Assembly: GCA_946222725.1 (NCBI GenBank)
Contig: CAMIHT010000098.1
Location: 1-6,262, forward strand
DNA: 6,262 nt
Direction of reading: 5' to 3'
Source: Actinotignum schaalii
Lineage (GTDB): Bacteria > Actinomycetota > Actinomycetes > Actinomycetales > Actinomycetaceae
Shown here: positions 1 to 6,240 of the stretch, piece after piece
Layout: the number at the start of each line of letters is the position of its first letter
Numbering within the stretch: position 1 is the first letter of the stretch
The notes under the pieces: model-generated
Told to the model about the DNA's origin: nothing
Databases searched by the model: none
Seen by the model: only the letters and a program-made list of their open reading frames with translations
Position numbers and translations under genes: made by a program

Positions 1-2346
1 TCGGTGATTTACGCGCGTGCCCTGCCCGATGCTCGTGACGGTCTCAAGCCGGTGCAGCGCCGTATTCTCTTCCAGATGGGGCAGATGGGCCTGCGCCCCG
101 ACCGCGCGCACGTGAAGTCCTCGCGTGTGGTGGGTGACGTGATGGGCCGCCTCCATCCCCACGGTGATACCGCTATTTATGATGCGATGGTGCGCCTTGC
201 CCAGCCTTTCACCATGCGACTACCGCTGGTGGACGGGCACGGTAATTTCGGTTCGCTCGACGACGGGCCAGCTGCCTCGCGCTATACCGAGGCCCGCCTA
301 GCGGCCCCGGCCATGGCGATGATTTCCTCGCTCGACGAGGACGTTGTCGATATGGTCCCCAATTATGACAACACGCTCCAACAGCCCGAGGTACTCCCCG
401 CAGCCATCCCAAATCTGCTGGTCAACGGTTCTTCCGGCATCGCGGTGGGGATGGCCACGAATATTCCGCCGCATAATCTTATTGAGGTTATTAACGGGGC
501 GAAGCATCTGCTGCGCCACCCGGATGCGAGCCTCGAGGATATTATGCGTTTTATCCCCGGCCCGGACTTGCCCGAAGGCGGCAAAATTATTGGCCTGGAT
601 GGTATCCGGGAAGCGTACGAAAGCGGGCGCGGTATTTTCCGTACCCGGGCGACGGCGCGCATCGAAAAAATCAGCGCGCGTAAGCGCGGCATCGTTATTA
701 CGGAGCTGCCCTATCTTGTGGGTCCGGAAAAGATCATTGACAAGCTCAAGGACGCCGTTAACGCCAAGAAAATCCAGGGTGTCTCCGGGGTTCAAAACCT
801 GACCGACCGGCACCACGGCATGCGGCTCGTCGTCGAAGTAAAAAATGGGTTCCACCCCGAAGCGGTACTCGCCCAGCTCTACCAGCACACCCCGCTCGAG
901 GATTCTTTCGGGATTAATAATGTGGCTTTGGTTGATGGCCAGCCGCAAACCCTGGGGCTACTGGAACTGCTGCGGGTGTGGATTGAGCACCGTATCACGG
1001 TGACGCGCCGGCGTAGTGAGCACCGTTTACGGGCCGCGCAATCTGATTTACACCTGGTGGAGGGCCTACTTATTGCCGTCCTCAATATTGATGAGGTGAT
1101 CGCGGTTATTCGTTCTTCGGATGATACCGCGGCGGCCCGCGAGCGGCTCATGGCGGTTTTTGATCTGTCCGAGGCTCAGGCTGATTATATTTTGGAGCTG
1201 CGGCTGCGCCGCCTCACGAAGTACTCCCAAATTGAGCTGGAAGGGCGCCGCGAGGAGTTGGAGCGCACCATCGCGGAGCTAGAAGAAATCTTGGGGTCAC
1301 CCGAGCGTTTACGTGAGGTAGTGGCGACTGAGATGACCGAAGTGGCCCAGCAATTCGGGACTCCGCGGCGCACCGTGCTGCTGGAATCGGACGGGGCGGC
1401 CAGCGCCGCGGCACCGCAAGCTCTCCCCCTGGAGGTCTCCGATGATCCGACCTGGGTGTTACTTTCGGGGACCGGGCTGGTGGCGCGCACCGCAAGCGGC
1501 GATGCTCCCGAGCGCGGCGGCCCGCGCCGGGCCCACGATGCGATTATTTCGCGGGTTGCTGCCACGGCCCGCGGGCATATCGGCGTGGTGACGAGCCACG
1601 GGCGCATGATCGACCTGGATGTACTTACTGTCCCCGCACTTCCGGATACCGCGGGGGCACCCTCGCTAGCCGGGGGCACCCCCGTAGTGGATCTAATTTC
1701 TCTAGATTCCGGGGAGCGTGTCATCGGGCTGGCCCCGCTTACCGCCGCCGAGGGTGATCCGGTGCTCACCTTGGCCACCGCGCACGGGCGGATTAAGCGG
1801 GTGAACGGCGCGTACCCGAATAAGGAGAGCTGGGAAGTTATTACCCTGGCGGAAGGCGATAGCGTGGTGGGCTGCGCGCTGGCCCGCGATACCGACCAGG
1901 TGGTTCTTATCACGAGCGATGCGCAGTTATTGCGCTTTGAGGCATCATTGGTGCGCCCGCAGGGCCGGGCCGGCCAGGGTATTGCCGGGATTCGCTGCGC
2001 GGAAGGCGCCCAGGTCATTGCCCTCGGGGTGGTGCCCGGTGATGATCTTGCCGGTTCCCTGGTGGTCACGATTGCCTCGAATGCGCAGGCCCTCCCGGGT
2101 ACCGAACCGGGTAGTGCCAAGGTCACGCCCCTGGATCGTTTCCCGGCAAAAGGCCGCGGTACGGGCGGGGTGCGCGCCCAGCGTTTCCTGCGCGGGGAAA
2201 ATGTTGTGGCACTGGCCGCTATCGGCCCGGAGCCACTGCGCGCCATCACGGCCTCCGGCCAGCCGGTTGAGCTACCCGAGGTTGAAGAGAAGCGGGATGC
2301 TTCGGGCAGTGCCCTGACGGTCCCGGTTGCGGCTATCGGAAGCTAG
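1..2346 (+). CDS. parC: DNA topoisomerase IV subunit A (ParC), 5'-truncated by window edge
   Basis: This is the DNA breakage-reunion subunit of topoisomerase IV, which works with ParE to unlink daughter chromosomes. The reading frame is open from base 1 (781 codons visible). The GTG at 4 is an internal Val, because the first residues align with GyrA/ParC around E. coli GyrA Ser27, so about 25-40 N-terminal residues are missing. Visible landmarks are [12 protein letters not shown] near the start, the quinolone-pocket motif [10 protein letters not shown] (154-183), the catalytic Tyr in SRYTEAR (codon 283-285), and [18 protein letters not shown] (424-477), which holds the DNA-intercalating Ile. 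An exit-gate coiled-coil segment lies at about 1020-1380, followed by a beta-pinwheel C-terminal domain from about 1440. No QRRGGRG GyrA box is visible. The first blade instead has [12 protein letters not shown], which together with the nearby parE favours ParC over GyrA. A second GyrA-like paralogue is the only serious alternative. It ends at TAG 2344-2346 and converges on the GNAT gene. Confidence 0.93.
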   Translation, partial: SVIYARALPDARDGLKPVQRRILFQMGQMGLRPDRAHVKSSRVVGDVMGRLHPHGDTAIYDAMVRLAQPFTMRLPLVDGHGNFGSLDDGPAASRYTEARLAAPAMAMISSLDEDVVDMVPNYDNTLQQPEVLPAAIPNLLVNGSSGIAVGMATNIPPHNLIEVINGAKHLLRHPDASLEDIMRFIPGPDLPEGGKIIGLDGIREAYESGRGIFRTRATARIEKISARKRGIVITELPYLVGPEKIIDKLKDAVNAKKIQGVSGVQNLTDRHHGMRLVVEVKNGFHPEAVLAQLYQHTPLEDSFGINNVALVDGQPQTLGLLELLRVWIEHRITVTRRRSEHRLRAAQSDLHLVEGLLIAVLNIDEVIAVIRSSDDTAAARERLMAVFDLSEAQADYILELRLRRLTKYSQIELEGRREELERTIAELEEILGSPERLREVVATEMTEVAQQFGTPRRTVLLESDGAASAAAPQALPLEVSDDPTWVLLSGTGLVARTASGDAPERGGPRRAHDAIISRVAATARGHIGVVTSHGRMIDLDVLTVPALPDTAGAPSLAGGTPVVDLISLDSGERVIGLAPLTAAEGDPVLTLATAHGRIKRVNGAYPNKESWEVITLAEGDSVVGCALARDTDQVVLITSDAQLLRFEASLVRPQGRAGQGIAGIRCAEGAQVIALGVVPGDDLAGSLVVTIASNAQALPGTEPGSAKVTPLDRFPAKGRGTGGVRAQRFLRGENVVALAAIGPEPLRAITASGQPVELPEVEEKRDASGSALTVPVAAIGS

Positions 2347-2434
2347 CCGCGCAGGCACGACGCGACGCGGCCGCCTTGGCGCACGTGCTTTCGCACGCAG
2401 CTAGGCACCGCGCGCCGCCGCGGAACGCGGCTCC
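2347..2434. terminator. Convergent intergenic spacer with candidate stem-loops
   Basis: This 88-nt GC-rich spacer separates the convergent stops of parC and the GNAT gene. Two perfect short hairpins are visible: CGTGC-TTTC-GCACG (2384-2397) and GCCGCG-GAA-CGCGGC (2417-2431). The second begins 3 nt past the GNAT stop when read on the minus strand. Neither is followed by a clear T-tract. They could be actinobacterial terminators without a U-tract, but they could also be chance products of high GC. Serving both strands is an inference from the convergent layout. Confidence 0.35.
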
Positions 2435-3469
2435 TTACGAGCGCGCCGGCAGATCCGGAAGCGGGTGGTGCACTACCCGGGTACGTTCGGTGACCTCGAA
2501 GCCGAAACTTTCATACAGGCTCAGGCGCGCCGCACTGTCGAGGGTCAGGCAGGTGCCGTCCGGCTCGTAGTGGACGGTGAGATCCAACGTGGTGGCATCC
2601 ATGCCGCTCTCCGCCTGGGCGGCAATACTGGCAGCCAGCAGGCGGGCATTGACCCCGTCCGGGCTTTCCGCCCGCACCGCGAGCTCATCAACATAGCCCT
2701 CACAGAATCCCAGGCCGGGCCAGTCCTGCTCATAGGCTGCGGTCATAATGCACCCGAGTACCCGGGGGCGATCCCCGCGGGTATCCACCGCCAGGAAACT
2801 CCATTCCCGGCGCATAAAAGCGCATTCAATACGCCACTGCTCCCGGGTGTAAATCGGGTAATTCAATTTATCTGCGTAAAAAGAATTGTGGGCAAGAAGC
2901 GCGGCGTCGTCCCAATCGGGTGTGAGAGGAACTAACTCCACCCCATTGTTCTCAGCATGCGCGGAAGGCGGCAGAGGCAGCGGCCCACGCGTGAGCGGCC
3001 GGCGCATTTGCAGATAGGAGAGCCGGTCGGTGAAGCCAGCAGCCGCCAGGGCCCTCCCCCGTTCCGGATCCCAACTTTCCACATTCGCCACGGCCACGGG
3101 GTGCAGGGTTCCGGCCGCCAGGGCCGGAGCCCGGCGCAATTGTTCGGCGAGCACCCCGCGAGCTGCCTGTTCGCGCAGCTCCGGGCTCAGCCCGGGGTGC
3201 ACACTAGCTGAAAGGGTAACCGTGGGATGTGCGGTGCGGGCATCGTAGAGGCGCACGATACCGAAAGCAAGAAGGCGCCGGACCGGTACTGCGTCGTCGT
3301 ACCACCCAAAAACACTATGCGGAACCGAGGGCTCAAACATGAGATCGATTTCTTCGCGTGAGGTGCGGAAGCTGGAGTTCACGGTGCTTTGGTGAGTATC
3401 CAGCAGCGTGAAAATCGCGCGGCCATCCGCCGCTGTGAGATCGCTCCACCGTATCGCGCCGTTACCCAT
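2435..3469 (-). CDS. Tandem-GNAT N-acetyltransferase-fold protein
   Basis: A 344-aa protein that looks like two fused GNAT (acetyl-CoA-dependent acyltransferase) folds. The N-terminal half (about 1-158) ends in DPERGRALAAAGF (134-146). The C-terminal half (about 176-335) ends in DSAARLSLYESFGFEV (311-326), the usual GNAT beta6/alpha4 ending with conserved Leu-Tyr and Gly-Phe. The organisation resembles MshD-like double-GNAT proteins of actinobacteria, but I see nothing that fixes the substrate. The acetyl-CoA pyrophosphate loops look weak in both halves: PELREQAARGV at 96-106 and ESPDGVNARLL at 268-278, where R/QxxGxG/A is expected. The start is the ATG at 3467-3469, preceded by AAAGGAGG. A longer in-frame start at 3571 would overlap parE and lacks such a site. 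It lies 55 nt behind parE on the same strand, so co-transcription is likely. No signal peptide or membrane segment is seen. The family call is firm; the function is unknown. Confidence 0.85.
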   Translation of the reverse strand: MGNGAIRWSDLTAADGRAIFTLLDTHQSTVNSSFRTSREEIDLMFEPSVPHSVFGWYDDAVPVRRLLAFGIVRLYDARTAHPTVTLSASVHPGLSPELREQAARGVLAEQLRRAPALAAGTLHPVAVANVESWDPERGRALAAAGFTDRLSYLQMRRPLTRGPLPLPPSAHAENNGVELVPLTPDWDDAALLAHNSFYADKLNYPIYTREQWRIECAFMRREWSFLAVDTRGDRPRVLGCIMTAAYEQDWPGLGFCEGYVDELAVRAESPDGVNARLLAASIAAQAESGMDATTLDLTVHYEPDGTCLTLDSAARLSLYESFGFEVTERTRVVHHPLPDLPARS

Positions 3470-3472
3470 GAG

Positions 3473-3481
3473 CCCTCCTTT
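3473..3481 (-). promoter_or_regulatory. Strong Shine-Dalgarno for the GNAT gene
   Basis: Read on the minus strand this is AAAGGAGGG, a near-perfect anti-16S complement, with GCTC separating AGGAGG from the ATG at 3469. It decides the start of the GNAT gene against the longer reading frame. It also contrasts with parE and the DUF7455 gene, which have no such site, and so supports internal translation initiation on a parE-GNAT transcript. Confidence 0.85.
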
Positions 3482-3524
3482 ACGGGTATGACTCTCAAGT
3501 GTAGCGAAGCGCGGGCCGGGAAAC

Positions 3525-5648
3525 TTAGGCATCGATCTTGTCGTAGGAGATATCGTCGGCGCCCTCGACAATAAATTCGCGCCGCGGGGCCACCTCGTTA
3601 CCCATCAATACTTCAAAAACGGACTCGGCTTCCCGCAGCGCAGCTTCGTCCTCGATGCGGATACGCCGCAGGGTGCGGTGGGCCGGATCCATGGTTGTTT
3701 CAGCGAGCTGGTGCGCGTCCATCTCCCCCAGGCCCTTGTAACGCTGGATGGGTTCCTTATAGCTTTTCCCGGCGCGTTCGAGCTTCTTGAGTTCCCGATG
3801 CAATTCTTCTTCGGAATAGGTATAAATATACGAGCCCTTTTTCCCGCCGCGGCCTGCCACCTCGATGCGGTGCAGTGGCGGCACCGCCGCGAAAACCCGC
3901 CCGGCTTCCACGAGGGGACGCATATAGCGGAAGAAAAGCGTGAGCAGCAGGGTGCGGATATGGGCGCCGTCCACGTCCGCATCCGTCATCATAATAATTT
4001 TCCCGTACCGCGCCGCCGCGAGGTCAAAAGTGCGCCCGGAACCGGCCCCGACCACCTGAATAATGGAAGAAACTTCCTGGTTGCGCAGAATATCGGCCGG
4101 CGAGGCACGCTGGACGTTGAGAATCTTGCCGCGGATGGGCAGCAGCGCCTGGAACTCCGAAGAACGCGCCAACTTCGCGGTACCCAGCGCCGAATCCCCC
4201 TCGACAATAAAAAGCTCGGTGTGCTCAATATCATCACTGCGGCAATCGGCGAGCTTGGCGGGCAGAGTGGAATTTTCGAGCGCGTTTTTGCGCCGCGAGA
4301 TTTCCTTGTGGACACGCGCGGCCACCCGGGCCCGCATTTCCGCCACGATTTTTTCCAGGAGCCTGGAGGTTTCGGTTTTTTGGTCGCGTTTCGTGGACGC
4401 CAGGATACTGTGGAGTTGTGCGGCGACGACGCGCGCCACAATGGGGCGCACTGCCGCCGTCCCTAGGATCTCCTTCGTTTGCCCCTCGAATTGGGGTTCG
4501 GCTAGCCGGACCGTGACAACCGCGGTCATCCCGGCCAAAATATCGTCTTTTTCGATTTTGGCGTCTTTGGCGGTGAGCTTGAGGCGCCGCGAATTGGTAT
4601 CGATCAGGGCCCGCAGGGTTTTCACCACGCCCTGTTCGAAGCCGCTCTGGTGCGCACCTCCCCCGGGCGTGCGAATAATGTTCACAAAGGATTCGGTGGT
4701 GGTGTCATATCCGGTCCCCCAGCGCAGGGCCACATCCACTTCGCAGGTGCGTTCAACTTCCTGGGCGCGCAAATGCCCGCTTTCCGGGTCGAGGACCTGC
4801 ACGTTTTCGGTGAAGGTTTCGCTGCCCGTGAGGTGCATGGTGGCAGTGAGGGCCGGATCGGTGGCAAGGTAGTCCGCAAAATCAACGACGCCGCCCTCGT
4901 AGTGGAACACTTCCTCATGGGAACCGTTCTCCCCCGGAGTGCCCGCCAGGCCGCGCTCATCACGAATGGTGATGGTCAGGCCGGGCACCAGGAACGCGGA
5001 TTGGCGTACCCGTTCGGTGAGCAGGTCATAGGAGAATTCTGCTTCGGCCAGGAAAATCTGGGGGTCAGCCCAGTAGCGCACGGATGTTCCGGTGTTTTTC
5101 TTCGCGACTTTTCCGACTATATCGAGTTCGCTGCCGTGGGTGAAAGCTTCGAAAGATGCTTCCGGGGAAGGCTGAGCGCCATCCTGGAAACGCCCGGGTT
5201 CCCCGCGCTTGAATTGCATCTGGTAGATCTTGCCGCCGCGCCGCACTTTCACATCCATGCGGGCGGAGAGGGCATTGACCACCGAGGCACCCACGCCGTG
5301 GAGGCCCCCGGAAGCGGAATAGGATCCGCCTCCGAATTTCCCGCCGGCATGCAGGCGGGTGTACACAACTTCCACTCCGGAAAGCCCCACTCCGGGGACG
5401 GTATCCACGGGGACACCGCGGCCGTCGTCGGTTACCTCAACCGAACCGTCGGCGTACAGGGTGACGGTGATATGGGTAGCGAATCCTTCCAGCGCTTCGT
5501 CGATGCCGTTGTCGATGATTTCCCAGAGGCAGTGCATGAGTCCGCGTGAATCCGTGGAGCCGATGTACATGCCGGGGCGTTTGCGGACGGCTTCCAGGCC
5601 TTCGAGAACTTGGAGATGACGAGCTGAGTATTCTTCGGAAGTTGACAC
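3525..5648 (-). CDS. parE: DNA topoisomerase IV subunit B (ParE)
   Basis: The complete 707-aa ATPase subunit of topoisomerase IV, partner of ParC. It has a GHKL ATPase domain with catalytic Glu43 and Asn47 (WEIIDN), DDGRGVP at 74-80, Lys104 in GGKFG, and the ATP-lid motif GGLHGVGAS (114-122). The transducer carries the QTK loop at 390-392, whose Lys contacts the ATP gamma-phosphate in GyrB. The Toprim domain has EGDSALG starting at Glu483, LPIRGKILN, and the metal-binding DADVD at 556-560. The C-terminus contains QRYKGLGEMD and MDPAHRTLRRI. The length fits ParE or the short GyrB class. The pattern EGDSALGTAKLAR fits actinobacterial ParE, and the linked parC supports this over GyrB. The start is the GTG at 5646-5648, giving the N-terminus MSTSEEYSARHLQVLEGLEAV. 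It has no Shine-Dalgarno but a TAAACT hexamer 6 nt upstream, which suggests a leaderless mRNA. The stop at 3525-3527 lies 55 nt before the GNAT start. Confidence 0.95.
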   Translation of the reverse strand: MSTSEEYSARHLQVLEGLEAVRKRPGMYIGSTDSRGLMHCLWEIIDNGIDEALEGFATHITVTLYADGSVEVTDDGRGVPVDTVPGVGLSGVEVVYTRLHAGGKFGGGSYSASGGLHGVGASVVNALSARMDVKVRRGGKIYQMQFKRGEPGRFQDGAQPSPEASFEAFTHGSELDIVGKVAKKNTGTSVRYWADPQIFLAEAEFSYDLLTERVRQSAFLVPGLTITIRDERGLAGTPGENGSHEEVFHYEGGVVDFADYLATDPALTATMHLTGSETFTENVQVLDPESGHLRAQEVERTCEVDVALRWGTGYDTTTESFVNIIRTPGGGAHQSGFEQGVVKTLRALIDTNSRRLKLTAKDAKIEKDDILAGMTAVVTVRLAEPQFEGQTKEILGTAAVRPIVARVVAAQLHSILASTKRDQKTETSRLLEKIVAEMRARVAARVHKEISRRKNALENSTLPAKLADCRSDDIEHTELFIVEGDSALGTAKLARSSEFQALLPIRGKILNVQRASPADILRNQEVSSIIQVVGAGSGRTFDLAAARYGKIIMMTDADVDGAHIRTLLLTLFFRYMRPLVEAGRVFAAVPPLHRIEVAGRGGKKGSYIYTYSEEELHRELKKLERAGKSYKEPIQRYKGLGEMDAHQLAETTMDPAHRTLRRIRIEDEAALREAESVFEVLMGNEVAPRREFIVEGADDISYDKIDA

Positions 5649-5660
5649 ACCGGTAGTTTA
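5649..5660 (-). promoter_or_regulatory. Putative leaderless promoter (-10) of parE
   Basis: On the minus strand TAAACT (5660-5655) fits TAnnnT and is followed by ACCGGT (6 nt) and then the GTG start. This places the expected transcription start on or next to the start codon. No purine-rich ribosome site is present and no good -35 is visible at 17-18 nt. The gene upstream ends in a terminator, so parE needs its own promoter near here. An additional promoter further upstream is not excluded. Confidence 0.6.
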
Positions 5661-5678
5661 CGCGAACGGCTGTTCGCG
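5661..5678. promoter_or_regulatory. Candidate LexA (SOS) box upstream of parE
   Basis: CGCGAAC-GGCT-GTTCGCG is a perfect 7-bp inverted repeat with a 4-nt spacer. Its core CGAAC-N4-GTTCG (5663-5676) equals the heart of the Gram-positive SOS box, and it matches 10 of 12 defined positions of the mycobacterial TCGAAC-N4-GTTCGA. It begins directly next to the -10 hexamer of parE and fills the -10/-35 spacer, the right place for repression. If the transcript is leaderless this dyad is not transcribed, so it must act as DNA. LexA binding is inferred, not shown. Confidence 0.6.
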
Positions 5679-5700
5679 AGCCGCCGCGGCGCGCGTGTGA

Positions 5701-5750
5701 GTACGTGAAAGTACATGAAAGTGCGTGAAAGTACGTGAAAGTACGTGAAT
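5701..5750. repeat. Five tandem 10-bp repeats, consensus GTACGTGAAA
   Basis: Exactly five head-to-tail copies: GTACGTGAAA at 5701 and 5731, GTACATGAAA at 5711, GTGCGTGAAA at 5721, and GTACGTGAAT at 5741. Three copies each differ from the consensus by a single base. The preceding ten bases (5691-5700) match at 6 of 10 positions and could be a decayed sixth copy. Read towards parE the unit is TTTCACGTAC. The period is close to one DNA helical turn, so all copies face one side of the helix. The block ends 52 bp upstream of the parE start. It may be a multi-site operator, or a slippage-generated repeat without function. Confidence 0.9.
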
Positions 5751-5920
5751 CCCACGGTTCACACCAGTCCCAGCGGGGGTTCTATGCCTTTTCAGAGCTG
5801 TAGTGCATTTGTCGTACACGCGCAGTACACCTCGGAAAAACACCCCGCCACCTCCACGCAGCAGGCGACGAGAGTGCCAGCCGGCATCAGCTGAGAGCCA
5901 CGGTAGGAACACGTTAACTC

Positions 5921-5943
5921 AAAAGCGGCCCGGGTGGGCCGCT
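5921..5943 (-). terminator. Rho-independent terminator of the DUF7455 gene
   Basis: On the minus strand an 8-bp perfect GC-rich stem AGCGGCCC / GGGCCGCT with a 4-nt ACCC loop runs straight into TTT, making a TTTT run with the last stem base. It starts 21 nt past the TAG stop of the small upstream gene. The plus strand has no T-tract after the stem, so it acts in the minus direction. It should insulate parE from transcription arriving from upstream. Confidence 0.88.
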
Positions 5944-5964
5944 GGTGGTGAGATCGAAGAGAAG

Positions 5965-6159
5965 CTAGGCGATATTTTCGCGTTCGTCTTGAATCTCGAG
6001 GGCATCTTCACGCAGCTTATCGAGGTGCTGGGAAGCATGGTGGCCGCAGAAGAAAAGTTCTCCGTAAGGCAGGCGTACCCGAACGTAGGCCTGGGCTCCG
6101 CAGGCATCGCAACGATCCTGCGCGGTCAAGGGAGCTAATTCAGTCAATGTAGTACTCAC
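5965..6159 (-). CDS. DUF7455-like small zinc-ribbon protein
   Basis: A 64-aa protein with the pattern LTAQDRCDACGAQAYVRVRLPYG followed by LFFCGHH, typical of the small actinobacterial DUF7455-type proteins. Cys17-x2-Cys20 and Cys38-x2-His41 form a plausible zinc-binding set; His40 and His45 are further candidates. The C-terminal third is charged and probably helical (HLDKLREDALEIQDEREN). Its role is unknown. A regulatory or protein-binding zinc knuckle is possible, but nothing here proves it. The start is the GTG at 6157-6159, which has no ribosome site but an extended -10 with 6-nt spacing, suggesting leaderless expression. The overlapping ATG 2 nt upstream is out of frame. It lies upstream of parE on the same strand but is separated by a terminator, so it is probably a single-gene unit. 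No signal peptide or membrane segment is visible. Confidence 0.85.
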   Translation of the reverse strand: MSTTLTELAPLTAQDRCDACGAQAYVRVRLPYGELFFCGHHASQHLDKLREDALEIQDERENIA

Positions 6160-6174
6160 ATACCTATCATAGCA
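6160..6174 (-). promoter_or_regulatory. Extended -10 leaderless promoter of the DUF7455 gene
   Basis: On the minus strand TGCTATGAT (6174-6166) is an extended -10: a TG motif, one base, then TATGAT, one base off TATAAT. AGGTAT (6 nt) and the GTG start codon follow. The surroundings are clearly AT-rich compared with the rest of the window. No consensus -35 is seen, which an extended -10 can tolerate. Confidence 0.75.
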
Positions 6175-6192
6175 TAAAAGGGCTCGCTTATT

Positions 6193-6215
6193 CCTGAGGA
6201 GAAGATCACCTCAGG
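6193..6215. promoter_or_regulatory. 7-bp inverted repeat between divergent promoters
   Basis: CCTGAGG (6193-6199) and CCTCAGG (6209-6215) are perfect reverse complements separated by 9 nt, giving half-site centres 16 bp apart. The dyad overlaps the expected -35 regions of both the DUF7455 promoter and the plus-strand gene. It may be an operator for a dimeric regulator acting on both genes. There is no T-tract, so a terminator is unlikely. Confidence 0.5.
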
Positions 6216-6228
6216 CCCGTGCTCTCGG

Positions 6229-6240
6229 TAAGCTGAACGC
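6229..6240 (+). promoter_or_regulatory. Putative leaderless -10 of the plus-strand gene
   Basis: TAAGCT (6229-6234) fits TAnnnT and is followed by GAACGC (6 nt) and the ATG at 6241. No Shine-Dalgarno is present. Hexamer type and spacing are the same as at the two minus-strand starts in this window. TAnnnT alone is a weak motif, so the support comes mainly from the repeated geometry. Confidence 0.5.

Larger units (their letters stand above)
5649..5964. other. 316-nt non-coding parE upstream region
   Basis: No convincing gene lies between parE and the DUF7455 gene. From the parE side it holds the -10 hexamer (5655-5660), the SOS-like dyad (5661-5678), five 10-bp tandem repeats (5701-5750), an imperfect dyad GTGAA-N8-TTCAC (5745-5762), two GTACAC direct repeats 11 bp apart (5814-5819 and 5825-5830), and the terminator of the DUF7455 gene (5921-5943). 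In the remaining stretch, about 5763-5920, I see no tRNA, no riboswitch and no clear promoter on either strand. Confidence 0.7.

Noticed and set aside
4..6. GTG at 4 as the start of the ParC frame
   Set aside because: The residues before and after it align inside the conserved GyrA/ParC N-terminus, so the frame clearly continues upstream of the window.
1651..1684. GGGGGCACC repeat and CGGGGG-CA-CCCCCG dyad in parC
   Set aside because: It encodes the Gly/Pro-rich linker [11 protein letters not shown] inside an intact frame. The 2-nt loop and lack of a T-tract argue against a terminator, so GC-rich codon choice explains it.
1185..2249. 354-aa minus-strand ORF inside parC
   Set aside because: It is an antisense shadow of a well-conserved topoisomerase domain, Ser/Arg/Pro-rich, and has no family motif.
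3470..3571. 34-residue N-terminal extension of the GNAT protein
   Set aside because: It overlaps the 3' end of parE and lacks a good ribosome site, while AAAGGAGGG lies directly before the ATG at 3469.
3678..5549. Plus-strand ORFs of 262, 269 and 299 aa opposite parE
   Set aside because: They overlap each other in different frames and mirror the conserved ParE codons; high GC produces such antisense frames.
5701..5750. CRISPR array or plasmid iterons
   Set aside because: The units are only 10 bp with no spacers, and no Cas, Rep or partition genes are nearby; the setting is a core chromosomal promoter.
5658..5912. 84-aa minus-strand ORF upstream of parE
   Set aside because: It covers the tandem repeats and the SOS-like dyad, its translation is low-complexity Arg/His-rich sequence with no recognisable motif, and no ribosome site is evident.
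5803..6138. 111-aa plus-strand ORF over the DUF7455 gene
   Set aside because: It runs through the minus-strand terminator and antisense to the conserved zinc-ribbon motif; it is best explained as a shadow.
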